Notes: generated by a model not told the origin, from the letters alone. A stretch of DNA of 64,000 bases from Lasiosphaeria ovina (GCA_033439765.1 JAULSN010000005.1:3053001-3117000); one strand, 5' to 3'; shown: positions 48,177 to 58,599, counted from the first letter of the stretch. Translations and numbers: made by a program.

Positions 48177-49105
48177 CTACTCCGAAATCAGCGACCGTCC
48201 AATCTGAATAGTTTCCGATGCCCCTCGTTGCCGTTGCCAGAACCTGATGTATATTGTTAGCCAGCCTCAAAAAACAACCCAAAAGTAAATTAGCCGGGTT
48301 CAGCTCACTGCTCCTCTGGAGTCCTATTGCCCTTAATCGAAATCCGTCGCGCTTCTTCCTCGAGGGCTTCACGAGTAATCTTCTCGCCGCCACTCAGGCC
48401 GGGACCGTGAGATTCCTCCGTTAGGTCTTGGCTAAATATCTACTCAAGAAGCTACTTACGTATAGCAAACCGCTCCGCTCGCTCCTTCTGGAGGCCGGGG
48501 CTATCTATAAGATGGACGGCGCTACGGACGATCCGCTATACGACGAGGTAGACGTACTCCGAGAACAAAATCGAGAGTAGTAGAGCCCAGCCAGAGATAT
48601 CCCACGGCGAGCCGTCCGGTCCGTGCTGGCTCTAGTGAAAGAGAAATACCAACGCGGCGCTAGTGACGCTACCGAGCTACGACAGAAATCCCAGCGAGTT
48701 GAGCCAGGGGCCGATCGAGTCTATGCGCTATAGGATCGGCCGTTGGCTACTAATAGCAATCTTTATCGTATCCGACCGGGCTTCGACCTAGTTATTAACC
48801 AGAAACGAGCATACTATTAGTGGCCAAACTACCGAGAAGAGCGATAGGTACCCTATTTACGGGTTAGTATCAGCGTTCTTAGACCGGCAAGTAATAACTT
48901 ACCAAACTGAATTACTATTTCCCCATAGTTAATAGTAATATCGTACTCGTCGAGCTCCGCCTCTTCTCTTACCCGCCTAAGGAATTCATACTCCTCGGGC
49001 ATATCCCGGACCCGGAGTTCGGCCTTCTTCTTTAAGGAGATTTCCGAATAAACCTCTTCTACTACCTTGGATATCCTCCGCTTTATATAAGGTATAATAA
49101 CCTCG
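48177..49105 (-). pseudogene. Anoctamin/TMEM16 (Ist2-like) pseudogene, 3' part only, RIP-type stops
   Basis: Spliced reading on the minus strand: exon 49105-48903, intron 48902-48853 (GTAAGT, branch ACTAACC), exon 48852-48460, an intron from 48459 (GTAAGT) whose acceptor is unclear, an exon ending 48309, intron 48308-48244 (GTGAGC...CAG), last exon 48243-48177. Family blocks: REEAELDEYD, VIQFGYLSLFSVVWPL, FLVNN*VEARSD, IGPWLNSLGFLS*LGS, GWALLLSILFSEYVYL, DSPGLQKERAERFAI, and FWQRQRGASETIQIGRSLIS. These match the conserved C-terminal half of fungal anoctamin/Ist2 proteins (lipid scramblase or ER-plasma membrane tether family). Five in-frame TAG codons occur; three sit where the family has tryptophan (NNW, PWR, FLSWLGS). 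TGG to TAG is CpA to TpA on the other strand, the RIP pattern. The 5' half is missing; the frame ends where an LTR-like sequence begins. Confidence 0.8.
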
Positions 49106-49667
49106 TGTTACGAATCCCTGGAGATATGCGCGGTAGTGGGGCACACTCTGTCTGGTGCCGACCAATCAGGAGTGTCCCAGCATCCCGAGCATTTCTTTCG
49201 GGACACCGGGACAGGGAGCGAGCGGCCGAAGCCCGGCTTCGGGCCCTCGGGACCAAGGGGCATCTGTTACGGACCCCGTCACATACTGGGCAGCCTGCAC
49301 GTGCGGGAAGGTCCGGTGCGGGACCCGCCCGACCAATCAGCGTATGCCCGGTGAGGAAAGCTTGCTTGGCGCCGGGCACGCAGCTGCCCGACCATATCAT
49401 CTTGCCCGGCACCGGGCAACACCTGTAAGGTGGGCAAGTAAGAGCTGGGCTCTTACTGGCTACCTCAGATAGATATATACGACGACCGTAGCCACGGTCT
49501 TAGATAGAGCTTGCTTGGTTCCTCAAGCAAGTAATATATATTCTCTATACTTATACACTTTGAGTGGCAAACCTAGTGTGACTATATTACCCGTATAATA
49601 GGAGCTTACCCTTTGTTCATTCTTTATACCTACTCTTCAGACCCCTAGTGCCTGTGTACGATACGAA
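49106..49667. mobile_element. Solo LTR-like sequence
   Basis: It starts TGTTACGAATCCC directly at the broken end of the anoctamin pseudogene and ends near CGATACGAAC, roughly the inverse of the start. AACCTCG (49099-49105) before it and AACCTTG (49666-49672) after it could be a target duplication with one C-to-T change. Inside are two copies of GACCAATCAG (49160, 49331), TATATATA boxes and CTTGCTTGG repeats, as in fungal retrotransposon LTRs. No gag or pol follows, so a solo or decayed LTR is inferred. Exact ends are uncertain. Confidence 0.45.
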
Positions 49668-50575
49668 CCTTGACCTATATAGTCGAGCGGTTTATAATAC
49701 GTTGCTTACTTTCCAGTTTCTAAGACCCTTGGTATTGACTGAATAGAGTGCTCTTGCACATACGACAACCTGGCTACGCCTGGAGAGGATACGGTCCTTC
49801 CAGATACCGAGCCAGAAGAAGAAGTCAGATCGTCTAGCGACGACGAGTCTAATAGTAGTAGTAATTGTTGAACTACGTTCCTGTATAGGCCTGAACTCAG
49901 CACCTATACAGGGTGCGCAGGGCAGCAGGCGCAGCGGAAGCAAGGCGTGTAGCGTATATCGGGAACCAAGTGCAGGGTAGGTCGATCAAGTGCAGGGTAG
50001 ACTGTAGGGAGCTGTGCCCTACGGTCCGATACAACAGTGCTTCTGCAAGGCACTGAGGGAAGCAGGCAGACTGACTACAGGTCTGTAGAACTCTGCTACA
50101 GGCCTGCCACTCAGACTGTGAAGACTCTGCTCAGCAGTCTACCTCGTAGGCTGTAGGGGACTCTGCCCTACAGTCAGGGTCTTCGGGACCAACTGTGGGT
50201 GCTGAAGAAGACGGAGAGGAGTTGTATTATAGAAGTATAATACAAAGAGTGGTGAGTGCAATGCTTGCTTGTTGCTTTCTTTTATACTCACAACAAGAAG
50301 CTTGCTTGCTTTAGAAGGAAATCTATCTAAGGGAAAGGACAGGTCTATATAGACCTAAGGTGGGCTCTCTAGAAGGTTCTAGAGACCCACAGGCTCCGTA
50401 GACAGCTCTGTATTCTACAGTCTTCTAGTGGGCTTGTCTTACGTATGCCAAGACGTATAGGGGTTTCGAGAAGGTGCTGTGGGGCAAAGTAAACAATCTA
50501 GGTATAGCGCCCTCAGCACCACACAACAGCCACAACACTCACAACTCCAACACAGCTACTGCAGTGCCCTACACA
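49668..50575. other. Non-coding retroelement-like sequence
   Basis: No gene. It contains a short acidic reading frame ending near 49870 (PDTEPEEEVRSSSDDES then stop), paired copies of CAAGTGCAGGGTAG (49967 and 49987), CTGTAGGG/CCCTACAG inverted pairs, the palindromes GTCTATATAGAC and TCTCTAGAAGGTTCTAGAGA, and CTTGCTTGC repeats. This looks like LTR or untranslated sequence of a degenerate retrotransposon (inference). Confidence 0.35.
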
Positions 50576-50959
50576 TCAGGACCCTACAACCCTAGTAACT
50601 AGCCATACTTTAACAATAAATAAGGTAAGGTAAAGTAAAGGGGTTAAGGTATTATACTCAAAGTTGGACTTATGCCTCGTCCTATCCTTTACGCCGTCTT
50701 TGGCTATAGCGACGGGCCTTAGGAGCTGCGGGGAAGGACGGGATACAACTTTAAATTGTCTCTTCTCTATCGCTGTTCGAATACTTTGGGTCTTATTGAC
50801 GGGCGTTGGAGGAACGTGAGGGTGTAATAGCGAACACGGTGCTGCACGCTCCGGGAATGGCGCCCTCCCCCACCTCTCCTTATTTAGTTTAGCGCGGCCT
50901 TTTTTTGGCCCCACGACTTTATTTCCTTTCGCGCAAAGATATATAATGATCTCTCCCCC

Positions 50960-51260
50960 CGACGTCCCTCTCTTGTATTCTTGACCTTTTGCCTTTCTTC
51001 TCATATGCTTCGCAATTACAACAGCATGCGACAGTGCGACGCTGGTCATTTCGGCTACGTCTCCATCCGGGCCTCGTCCCCTCTCAAACGCCCTCACACT
51101 AGCGGTCGCGCCGTCGTTTTCGTCCGTCACCACCCAGAACCCATCCGCCCACCCCTCTGCCCAGCGGACCTCGGCGCGCTACTTGTCGTTTTCCTGGATT
51201 TCGCGACACCTGGCCATTTCATGATGCTCGCGCAACTCTGGCCTTCGCCAGCCTCCGCTG
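50960..51260 (-). pseudogene. Decayed coding remnant, unknown family
   Basis: On the minus strand a coherent protein-like stretch reads through CREIQENDK, a TAG at 51181-51179, RAEVRWAEGWADGFWVV and TDENDGATASVRAFERGRGP, then VAEMTSVALSHAVVIAKHM. Upstream sequence in another frame (QKAQYAKLRRSAEAGEG) may belong to the same former gene, implying a frameshift. I do not recognise the family. The call rests on protein-like composition only. Confidence 0.3.
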
Positions 51261-51600
51261 AGCGGCGAAGCTTGGCGTATTGAGCCTTCTGCCTCTGAGC
51301 TCGCACCAGGCCGCCGCTATGTTTGCCTGCTGGGGTTAAGCGCAGTCCAGCCAGCCAGTGGCCAAAAATACCGCATCTATCGATAGCGTCATCACAAATA
51401 GGAGGCCTCCACTCTGAGGGATTGCAGTTGAGGATTCCATCGGTTCCAGAGGTTTCTTGAACTATCAATAGATAACACTTCAGCTGACCATCTCCTCGTC
51501 CACTAGCTCCTGCACAAATTCGCCCGTCCCTATCATCCTTACCGTTAGTACTCACCGAGACACCCAACGCAGGAGTCTCGGCCTATCGTTCCCCTGCCCT

Positions 51601-51978
51601 CACCCCGGATATGCAGGGGGTGAGCACACCGACACCGACTAGCAGCTCAGCTCTACAACCAAAAAGCCGCGTCGTTCCGGAATCCTTGCTCATCCCCGAT
51701 GGCTATGGGCTGACAGCAAGGAAGAAGATATGCGAAGGTACCATGGAATTTCTGGTTACCTCTTATCTCGGCGGTTGTATGATTGGGAGGGATACGAGGA
51801 TTGTTGGGTTGAGAAATTGGGTGGATCATTGTCCTGTTGGAGATGACGGGCCCTGTCGAGCCCACCCTTTCTACGCGTGGAGATATATATCCCCTTCGTC
51901 GTGCCTACTTAGAGATGTACGGATAATAGCTTACGCCAATATATTTACCTTTACCATATCCTACACGCTTGCAACACA
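51601..51978. other. Intergenic upstream of the Myb/SANT gene
   Basis: Open on the plus strand from an ATG at 51611 but without a recognisable domain. AT-rich sequence such as AGATATATATCC and CAATATATTTACC just before 51979 is more consistent with a promoter and leader. Confidence 0.5.
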
Positions 51979-52880
51979 ATGGCAGACGGCTACGCCTCGA
52001 TCAGTGATGGCTTTGATTATGGCGAATTCCTTCTGACTAAGAATTTTGGCGTCGAAACTTACTACGAGGCTCCTGAGAATGACAACGCCGAGAGCTCGGG
52101 TGATGAGGTCGTTTTGACCCAACCATGTACCCTGCAACGCTCTCTATCGCCTTCCCAAACACCGCCGCGTCCATCACCCGCCCTATCGGCGGCCGGGCAG
52201 GCTATCCCTGGCGATAACGCAAACGATATTCCTTCAGAGGCTGGCATTGGTAATACCAGCAATTTGGGTCGGTTCTTCGATTTCTCAACCACGCGTTCTC
52301 GTCGCTAATTCCTTTATTAGGAAGCCCCAGCCTCGGTTCTGATGCCGTCGATGATAACGTTAGCGATTCATCAAGGTATGAAGATGACGGTGCCCCCCAA
52401 AGCTGTACGGGGACGTTCCAGGACTGGCGGCTTGAGGACGCAGTCCTCAAACGCGTGATAGTCGACGGCGTAGCAACTTTCCAGCTACAGTTCTCTTGGA
52501 CGCCTTACGCGGCGGATTGCGTAACTGGAAGCCGACAATCCGGCTCGCCAGCCAAGATGCGACTTTTCGCGACACCAGCATTATCCGATTCGCCAGTCAA
52601 AAGTCGACGCTCACGGACAAGTTGGAGTCGTGAAGAGGATACCCTTCTCATCGATTTGAGGAACCAGGGGCTTAGGTGGAATGAGATTTCTAAGCGATTT
52701 GCAGCGTACTTTGGAGTCGAAAACCGAAGTCAGGCGGCTTTGCAAACACGATATAGTAGGGTTATGATGACGAAGGGTAGGGAGTCAAGCAGTGGTAGTC
52801 GTTTGCCGGGAATCGGCGGTCGCCGACCCCAAAGCGAGACTGTGGTCCCGATCGATCCTGCGCTTGGGGAGGAATATTAG
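51979..52880 (+). CDS. Myb/SANT-like DNA-binding domain protein
   Basis: Two exons, 51979-52249 and 52321-52880, give 276 residues. The 71-nt intron has donor GTAATA, branch GCTAATT and acceptor TTAG; joining gives EAGI-GSPSLGSDAVDDN and keeps one open frame to the stop. The N-terminus (MADGYASISDGFDYGEFLL) is acidic. A middle block, FQDWRLEDAVLKRVIVDGVA followed by TFQLQFSW, looks like a conserved fungal module. A Myb/SANT-like domain lies at about 186-236 (RTSWSREEDTLLIDLRNQGL with the helix-3-like NRSQAALQTRYSRV). It is probably a nuclear DNA-binding protein; target and role are unknown. Unlike its neighbours it carries no stop or frameshift. Similar genes tend to be multicopy in accessory regions of Sordariomycetes (recollection, not checked). 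Confidence 0.7.
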
Positions 52881-53218
52881 AGAGAAGGTAGTTCACTTAG
52901 ATCCCATTCATTACTTGTAATTGCCCAAACCCCGCTGTTCAAGGCAAACATAAAATACTCGCGGCGACTTGGCCAGCGCCAGTGTATATGCCGCTATTGA
53001 TGGTTCTTGCGTCTTAAACTCACGGTGCCTTGAGATGATTACTCCTGGCTAATAGCGACGAAGATGAGCCGCGCGACAGCCGCACCAGTTGACACTTTCC
53101 TCCTAATATATGGCTTTCTGGTTGCCTGGTAATTAAGGTAGTTTGAATGACACCGCTAAGGCTGATAGCCCGGAAGATAGATCGCGGATAGCCTAGCTGA
53201 AGCAGTCGTCGACGGACC
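52881..53218. other. Intergenic
   Basis: No coding frame or repeat of note. Confidence 0.5.
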
Positions 53219-53599
53219 GTGGGCCAACAAAGCGAAGGCCAGCTGCCATGCTTTCATCTCAGGGACCAGCTCAAGGAGCATTGGAAGGCCAGAAGGTCCC
53301 AACCTACCCCCCTTCCCCCCATCGAAGACGAAGATGGCTACGAAGTCATCGAGCAGCAGCCCGCTTACCAGCCCACGCCACCTATATCATCCCAGCCCGA
53401 GCATGGGTCACGCTCCTCGCATTCGACCGTTTCCTCACCGCCGGCTGTGGACTTCGCAAACAGCAGCGGCCACAAGCGCAAGGCATCGCCGTCGCAGTCT
53501 TCGAGGTCTAGCAAGAAACTGGACTACTGGCAGGTTGACGATCTCACCGGCCGCCACTTCCACGTCCATAGAGACGGAACAGTCACCTGGAGGGACTGA
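53219..53599 (+). pseudogene. Possible 3' exon or fragment of an unknown gene (126 codons)
   Basis: Open frame ending TAG-free until the TGA at 53597. The most protein-like part runs from DQLKEHWKARRSQPTPLPPI through EDEDGYEVIEQQPAYQ and a Ser/Pro-rich basic stretch (HKRKASPSQSSRSSKK) to a terminal DYWQVDDLTGRHFHVHRDGT. There is no ATG at a sensible place: the frame opens with GTG, and the only ATG is in a different frame. A splice acceptor CATCTCAG at 53259-53266 would start an exon at DQLKEHW. No matching upstream exon is seen, so a truncated gene is likelier than an intact one. Confidence 0.35.
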
Positions 53600-55435
53600 G
53601 GGGAACAACACATATGCTCAGTGCCGTGACAGTCGTGTCTCGAGCGGAGTCCACCAACGACAGTTGCTCGTCTCAGAGCATGTCCGCCCATAGGCAGTCG
53701 TCTTCATGTTGCTCCAGCAGCTCCTCCACGGTGTAAGCCCGTCCGCATCGCTTACCGATGACCAGACCTCATCCACGCACCACTTCCTCCCTCAGCAATC
53801 ATATTCCCCATCACTAGAGTGAGCCGTCAACAGGCTCCCGAACTCGGTCTAGACCCGGCCAGGAAATCTCTGACGACCTCATCCACAATCGAGGGCGGCT
53901 CGGTAATACCGGTACTGCTGCCCGCCATGGGTTTAGTTGCCAAAGTTTTTTGCCAAAGTTTGGTTCCGAAGGCCAGTCGAGATGGCCGCCATGACTTGGA
54001 AAGCTGCTAGGTTGGTATTCTCCATCGCCCAAGCCATTCGGATCATGAGCACTCAGCCTGCCTGCTATTCCTCATTGCAGAAGCAACACGCACCTCACCG
54101 ATCCCAGCTTGTGGTTATTAAGTGGGGTTCGTGATGCGCCCAGTTTTGTGTGGATGTTCCGTGGCGGCTCCAGGATGTCAGGTTGTTCTTTGTGAGATGC
54201 TAGACCTCGTCAGCGATCTCTTCCACCCCGACCACATAGCCCCTCCTGCGGATGCCGGCGGCCGCCTGTCGGTTCTATTAATTCCTGTCTAGCAACTTCT
54301 AGTGCACATATAATGTTCAAGCCTCCAAGTGCCAGTCTCAATCCTTGAGATGCCCTCTAGGCGGCACCGCAATCCCAATCTCCACACTGTTTCTTGCAGT
54401 GCTTGTGCTTGCGTTAGTAGTAGTAGCAACCAAAGTTCCCTCGTCTGCCCCACCGGCACTTTCCAGTCGCAAAAATGCAGGATCCTGGGCACCTTGTCGG
54501 ATATTAAACGCCTTCAAGGGCATCGACCCAATCGTCATCGGTCGACTCCCACGCTCCGGGCTATTATCCGAGGGAGATTGGTGTTTCCAATACAACGGGA
54601 GACAATCTTACATCCACGGCTTAATGAATTTGATGTGCATCGTGAACGTCCATCCACTTCGCTCCAAGCTACCCACGAACCTCGAGGATATCCGTGAACG
54701 ACACGCCAGTGGAGACAGACGCAGCCAGGAGGGCAACAATAGGGTAGGTGCGGAGCAGAGCCCAGGTGTGATGGGAGGTCGTGGAACTTCGGGGGTGGCA
54801 ATTCTGCGCGATGGATAGATGGGGAATAACGGTTAAGGGCCATGGATATGTGTGGATGACCACGTCCATCAACAACCCCGTGCTGTACCCGCAGATCCGT
54901 AGCTGTTTATCTCTGCCGCCTAGCAAGGAGGCGCTTGAAGTTGCTGGGCTTGCGTTGGTTTGATTATATGTACTGGGGGATATATATTAAAAGCGATAGG
55001 GGGAACAGTGGGTGGAAAAGGACAATGTACCCATCTGCCTGAGGTGAGGCTCGAGGATTGATCCCCCATGTACATGAAGTCGAGCTGGAAGTCATCTGAT
55101 GGTGATAAGGGGTCGAAGTCGGAGTCGTAGGCGGCGCTGCTGGCGCTGAAACTCCCCGCGCGGTGGCCAAGACATGGATCCTTTCATTCGAGAGATCCAA
55201 CCGCAGAACATCTTTCTGCTGTGACAACACGCCCCTTATAAGTACCAATTGCAGCTGCAAAATTTCTCTCCCTCGTTGCCATTACCAAATTCGCAAGTTT
55301 TTGACAGTCAGGGATACCATCTTCTGTTAAGATATGTTCATTGGGTGGCCTTCATGCAGATGATTAACAACCAGCTAGTTGTTACTTTCTGGACTTGCAT
55401 ACAACTTGAATGGTTGGTTGGTTTCTCTGTTATAG
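53600..55435. other. Intergenic, 1.8 kb
   Basis: Several frames of 80-160 codons overlap near 54290-54930 on both strands. Minus-strand pieces such as MPLKAFNIRQGAQDPAFLRL look protein-like but do not join into one frame, so a decayed gene is possible but unproven. AT-rich ATATATATTAAAAG lies near 54980. Confidence 0.4.
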
Positions 55436-56542
55436 TTAATTATCAAACCCTACCCACTCTTCCTCGTCATCCGAAACATCAGGATCCCACTGGAGATCTT
55501 GCATATTGACGTCTTCATCATCCGAGAGATTGTCATCCTCAAGGTCGAGATCAACATCCTCCTCACTATCAGGCACGTCCTCGCATTGGCAACCACCAAG
55601 GATACAATTAGGACATGCCCCATTATGGAAACTGGAGACTGGCGTTCGAGTACACCAGGGAAAGACCCTGCGATCGTTATTCGAACAAGCCCGACACCAA
55701 ACCACGTCCTTCCCCTCCTTAGAGGCAGCGAGCAGAGCATCGCACAGGGCCTGGTCAACCTACTCTTCGGCGGTAATCGTAGTAAGCAGATGGTTGTAAG
55801 ACTTAGGTATAATGTAAATACCAAACGTCCAATCGCAACGGAACAGCTCAAGGACGGCGGCATCCTCAGACTATATCAAGGTTAGTACGGAAGCGTACTA
55901 GGGAATGAGGATATATACGTATTGATACTGATCCTCTAGCCACTTTCTCAGGATATACTCGTGACCAGGGCTTGTCTCGTCGCAGGCTTGCTCAAGACAG
56001 ACGACAATAGGTTTGGCAGAGTTACAAAAGTCGTAATCGTTTCCCACATCGGCACGAATACAATTCGTACAGCCAGCAATCTCGTCATCAAGAGCAGCAG
56101 TACACGTAGCGAAAAACAGGTCCTCGAGGTTTTTGTTATCGCACTTGGAACAGGTCGCAAAGTAGCGCAACTCGCCAGTTATGCCAACCACGAGCGCGTT
56201 AAGATACCGCCCAGGTAATTGCTCTCGTGGTGTGTTCCACCACGACGTGTCGTCGTTGCGATTCTCGAAAAACGGGCTGCCAACTCGGAGGTCATCGTAT
56301 CCGGGCTTCTCGAGTGTCTGTCTCTGTCGGGGCTAGCAGGGTCAGATTTGATCTCGAAACGGGAAGGAAAAGGTACATACCGAAAGGTACGCTGATCGAA
56401 GCCAATGACGGAACTCCTAGTTCCTGCCATTCAAGATTCCGCGTAATTTGCCGTCCTTACGGGCATCTTCAACATCAAGAATATCCGGAAAGGCGTTATA
56501 TAGCTGGGCAAAAGATAACTGAGAATAACTAGCGATAGGCAT
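55436..56542 (-). pseudogene. Cys-rich two-module gene disabled by two TAG stops
   Basis: Three exons on the minus strand: 56542-56381, 56332-55919 and 55870-55436. Both introns are 48 nt: GTATGT...CTGAC...CTAG and GTATAT...TACTAAC...ATAG. The frame would encode 336 residues starting MPIASYSQLSFAQLYNAFPD. In-frame TAG codons occur at 56419-56417 (GRN*EFRHW) and 55762-55760 (TAEE*VDQAL); each is one CpA to TpA change from CAG. There are two Cys modules: CSKCDNKNLEDLFFATC with GCTNC, and CRACSNNDRRVFPWC with FHNGACPNCILGGCQC. The C-terminus is very acidic (about 35 Asp/Glu in the last 60 residues). The C-x2-C...F-x2-C...GAC-x-NC pattern resembles DUF3716 proteins of fungi; that assignment is tentative. 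Confidence 0.6.
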
Positions 56543-57090
56543 CGTGAAGGTGGAAGGAACGGCGAGAAAGCCGGGGCCCTGCAACTTGGTTAGCCAAATG
56601 TTGGACTCTTCGGCAGCGGGAATAAGCTGGATTACGGGAAATCGAAAAACAATTCAGATTGCTTTATTCAAGTGCGCCGGATGTAGTGACCACTTGCAAG
56701 TTAACTACCTAGTCGGCGCCGCAGGACTGGCTGGCTCAGTCGTTGTGTAGTTCACGGGCAGGGGCGGGCTCGAAAGGTCAGGCTCAGATGGTCTCGAAAT
56801 TTCAGCTGACTTTAGGGCCGTGGGGGGGGGTGTATTTGATACGCCACCAACAGAGCCGCCGTTACCACCTTACCACCAAACCAGAGTCACCCGGTACGGT
56901 ACGGGGTACGTGTAATCCGCGACGACTTTTTTTATTGGCGCATACGCTTCGTTTACCATATACCTCAAATTTGACACCCACTCTTCCAAAACCGATAATC
57001 GCGACTTTCTACGAACCTTTTTCGCGATCTTACTACGAAGAGCGTAATGACAGTTACCCCTTCCTACCGAATCTTACCTGTCCTGCCTGA
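56543..57090. other. Intergenic
   Basis: Probable promoter of the minus-strand Cys-rich pseudogene, followed by a G run near 56823 and sequence leading into a decayed plus-strand gene. No intact gene is seen. Confidence 0.45.
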
Positions 57091-57742
57091 GCCGACTGTC
57101 AGGCTAGTCGACTGGGCAGCCCTACCGGTGAGCCCAGGTGGGCTCCGGGGTATGAAGACGGCGGCGAATATGCTGACCTCCAGGAGATCCCAGTTGCGAT
57201 TAGTGATACTGAGTGGTTAGGGGCTAATATTGGAAATCAGGACGTTGAGATGGGTACCAATTCAGGAGCTTTACCACCCTTTCGACCAGCGGCAGCATTC
57301 ATCAGACAACATCGAAAGCGAGGAGGATATCAACCCCCTCTTAGCTCGTGTGCGGGGCTTCAGGACGGCTGAAGAGTCAGCCTCAGCTAGAGACTCCGCT
57401 CAGAGTGCACCTGTGGCTGAGGCCATAGCGTCAGCAATAACTGGCCAGTGGGGGAGTCGAGAACTGGCATGGGACGCCATCGATGAACACACAGAGGAGG
57501 CTGCGAGGGGGTTTCGGGGCGCTCTGGCGGGACGAGGCTACGACACGAGTGGCAGCAAGGGCAGCAAGGACAACGCCCCCCCGTGCAACACGCCAAACTG
57601 CATTCCATTTTGCTAATAATCGCAGTGTGACGGAGGCAGACCGCAATGCGGGAGATGCAATTCCGACACGTTCAACGTGGGCACTGAAGAGGCTGTACAA
57701 CGCGCAATGAAGGAAGATGACCAAAGAAGGACTCAAGCTTAG
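57091..57742 (+). pseudogene. Decayed gene with frameshift and tandem TAA stops
   Basis: Protein-like text passes from one plus frame (APGYEDGGEYADLQEIPVAI, then DTEWLGANIGNQD) into another near 57250-57300 (IESEEDINPLLARVRGFRTA, EASAR-type helices, GQWGSRELAWDAIDEHTEEA). It then reads through CNTPNCIPFC, two TAA codons (57614-57619) and SQCDGGRPQCGRCNSDTFN to a TAG at 57740. Two CAA-to-TAA changes (CpA to TpA) would explain the stops; alternatively the TAATAA lies in a small intron with branch GCTAAT and acceptor CGCAG at 57621-57625. CDGGRPQCGRC resembles the second half of a Zn2Cys6 or Cys-rich zinc motif, but the first half is absent. Confidence 0.35.
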
Positions 57743-57775
57743 TTTCTAGATCTAGTTCTATTCCAATATAAAAGA

Positions 57776-58599
57776 TTATAGATCATCGTTGCTATCAGAT
57801 TGGAGACCGCTATCATCGTCGCCATCATAATTCTCTAGCTGCATACTGTCATTATCGTGGATATACCCTTCCTGGGTATACTGCCGAGCCCTATCCTCGC
57901 TTTTAACGTCTTCCTGGGCGTCGTGCTGGAACCCATCCTCATTTTCGTAGACGTATTCTTCCTGAGCATCTTGCTGGAACCCATCCTCATTTTCGTAGAC
58001 GTATTCTTCCTGAGCATCTTGCTGGAGCCCATCCTCATTTTCGTCGACGTATTCTTCCTGCGGATCTTGTTGAATCTCTTCATCTCCGGCATATTCCGGG
58101 GCGTCATCATGAACGCCGTCCTCTCTATTATAGACCTCTAGCATATTATTGAACTCTGGCTGAGCGCTAAGCTGGACATTATCGTCGTCGCTGTGGATAG
58201 ACTCTGGCCGAGTAATCTGATAGATATTATTTATTCCGTGAGTCTCTAACTGAATATAATTCTCATTGTTATGCTTTGGCTGGGTGTTATCGTGGATACC
58301 GTCAATATAGGGCACCTCTAGTAGGAAAGACTTAGATTCCGATTCTCCATGGACAAACTCCGCCGATTTTATATGGAGAGCTGCAAAAGCCCGATGTAGA
58401 GATGAAGACGTCGTAGCTAAGAAGGCAGTCCCATTACACATTGCGGTTACCCGCCATTCAGAAGGTGTCTTGGCCGTAATAATCTGCACTTTATTCTTGA
58501 TAATGAACTCGCAGTTATCTATATTTGTTTATTAGGAGACTTACAAAGTTAGTGAGGAACTAACTTACTAATTATTTGAGATCGAAGGTCGAGAGGCAT
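57776..58599 (-). CDS. Acidic tandem-repeat protein of unknown function
   Basis: Two exons on the minus strand, 58599-58569 and 58518-57776, give 257 residues. The 50-nt intron has donor GTAAGT, branch CACTAAC and acceptor TATAG. The protein starts MPLDLRSQIINNCEFIIKNK, followed by VQIITAKTPSEWRVTAMCNG and a SSSLHRAFAALHIKSAEFVH stretch that may be a small folded domain. The remaining 190 residues are Asp/Glu/Gln/Asn-rich, with a 16-residue repeat (QQDAQEEYVYENEDGF and variants) in three clear copies and degenerate flanking ones. No signal peptide or membrane segment is seen. It is divergently transcribed from the orphan gene at 59200. Function is unknown. Confidence 0.6.
57925..58068. repeat. 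48-bp coding tandem repeat, three near-identical copies
   Basis: Copies start at 57925, 57973 and 58021 with period exactly 48. The first two are nearly identical; the third has a few changes. Being a multiple of three, the repeat preserves the frame of the acidic protein. Confidence 0.92.

Noticed and set aside
54345..54818. Plus frame with an N-terminal hydrophobic stretch resembling a signal anchor
   Set aside because: Begins at TTG, lacks a family match, and overlaps more protein-like but broken minus-strand text; left as undetermined.
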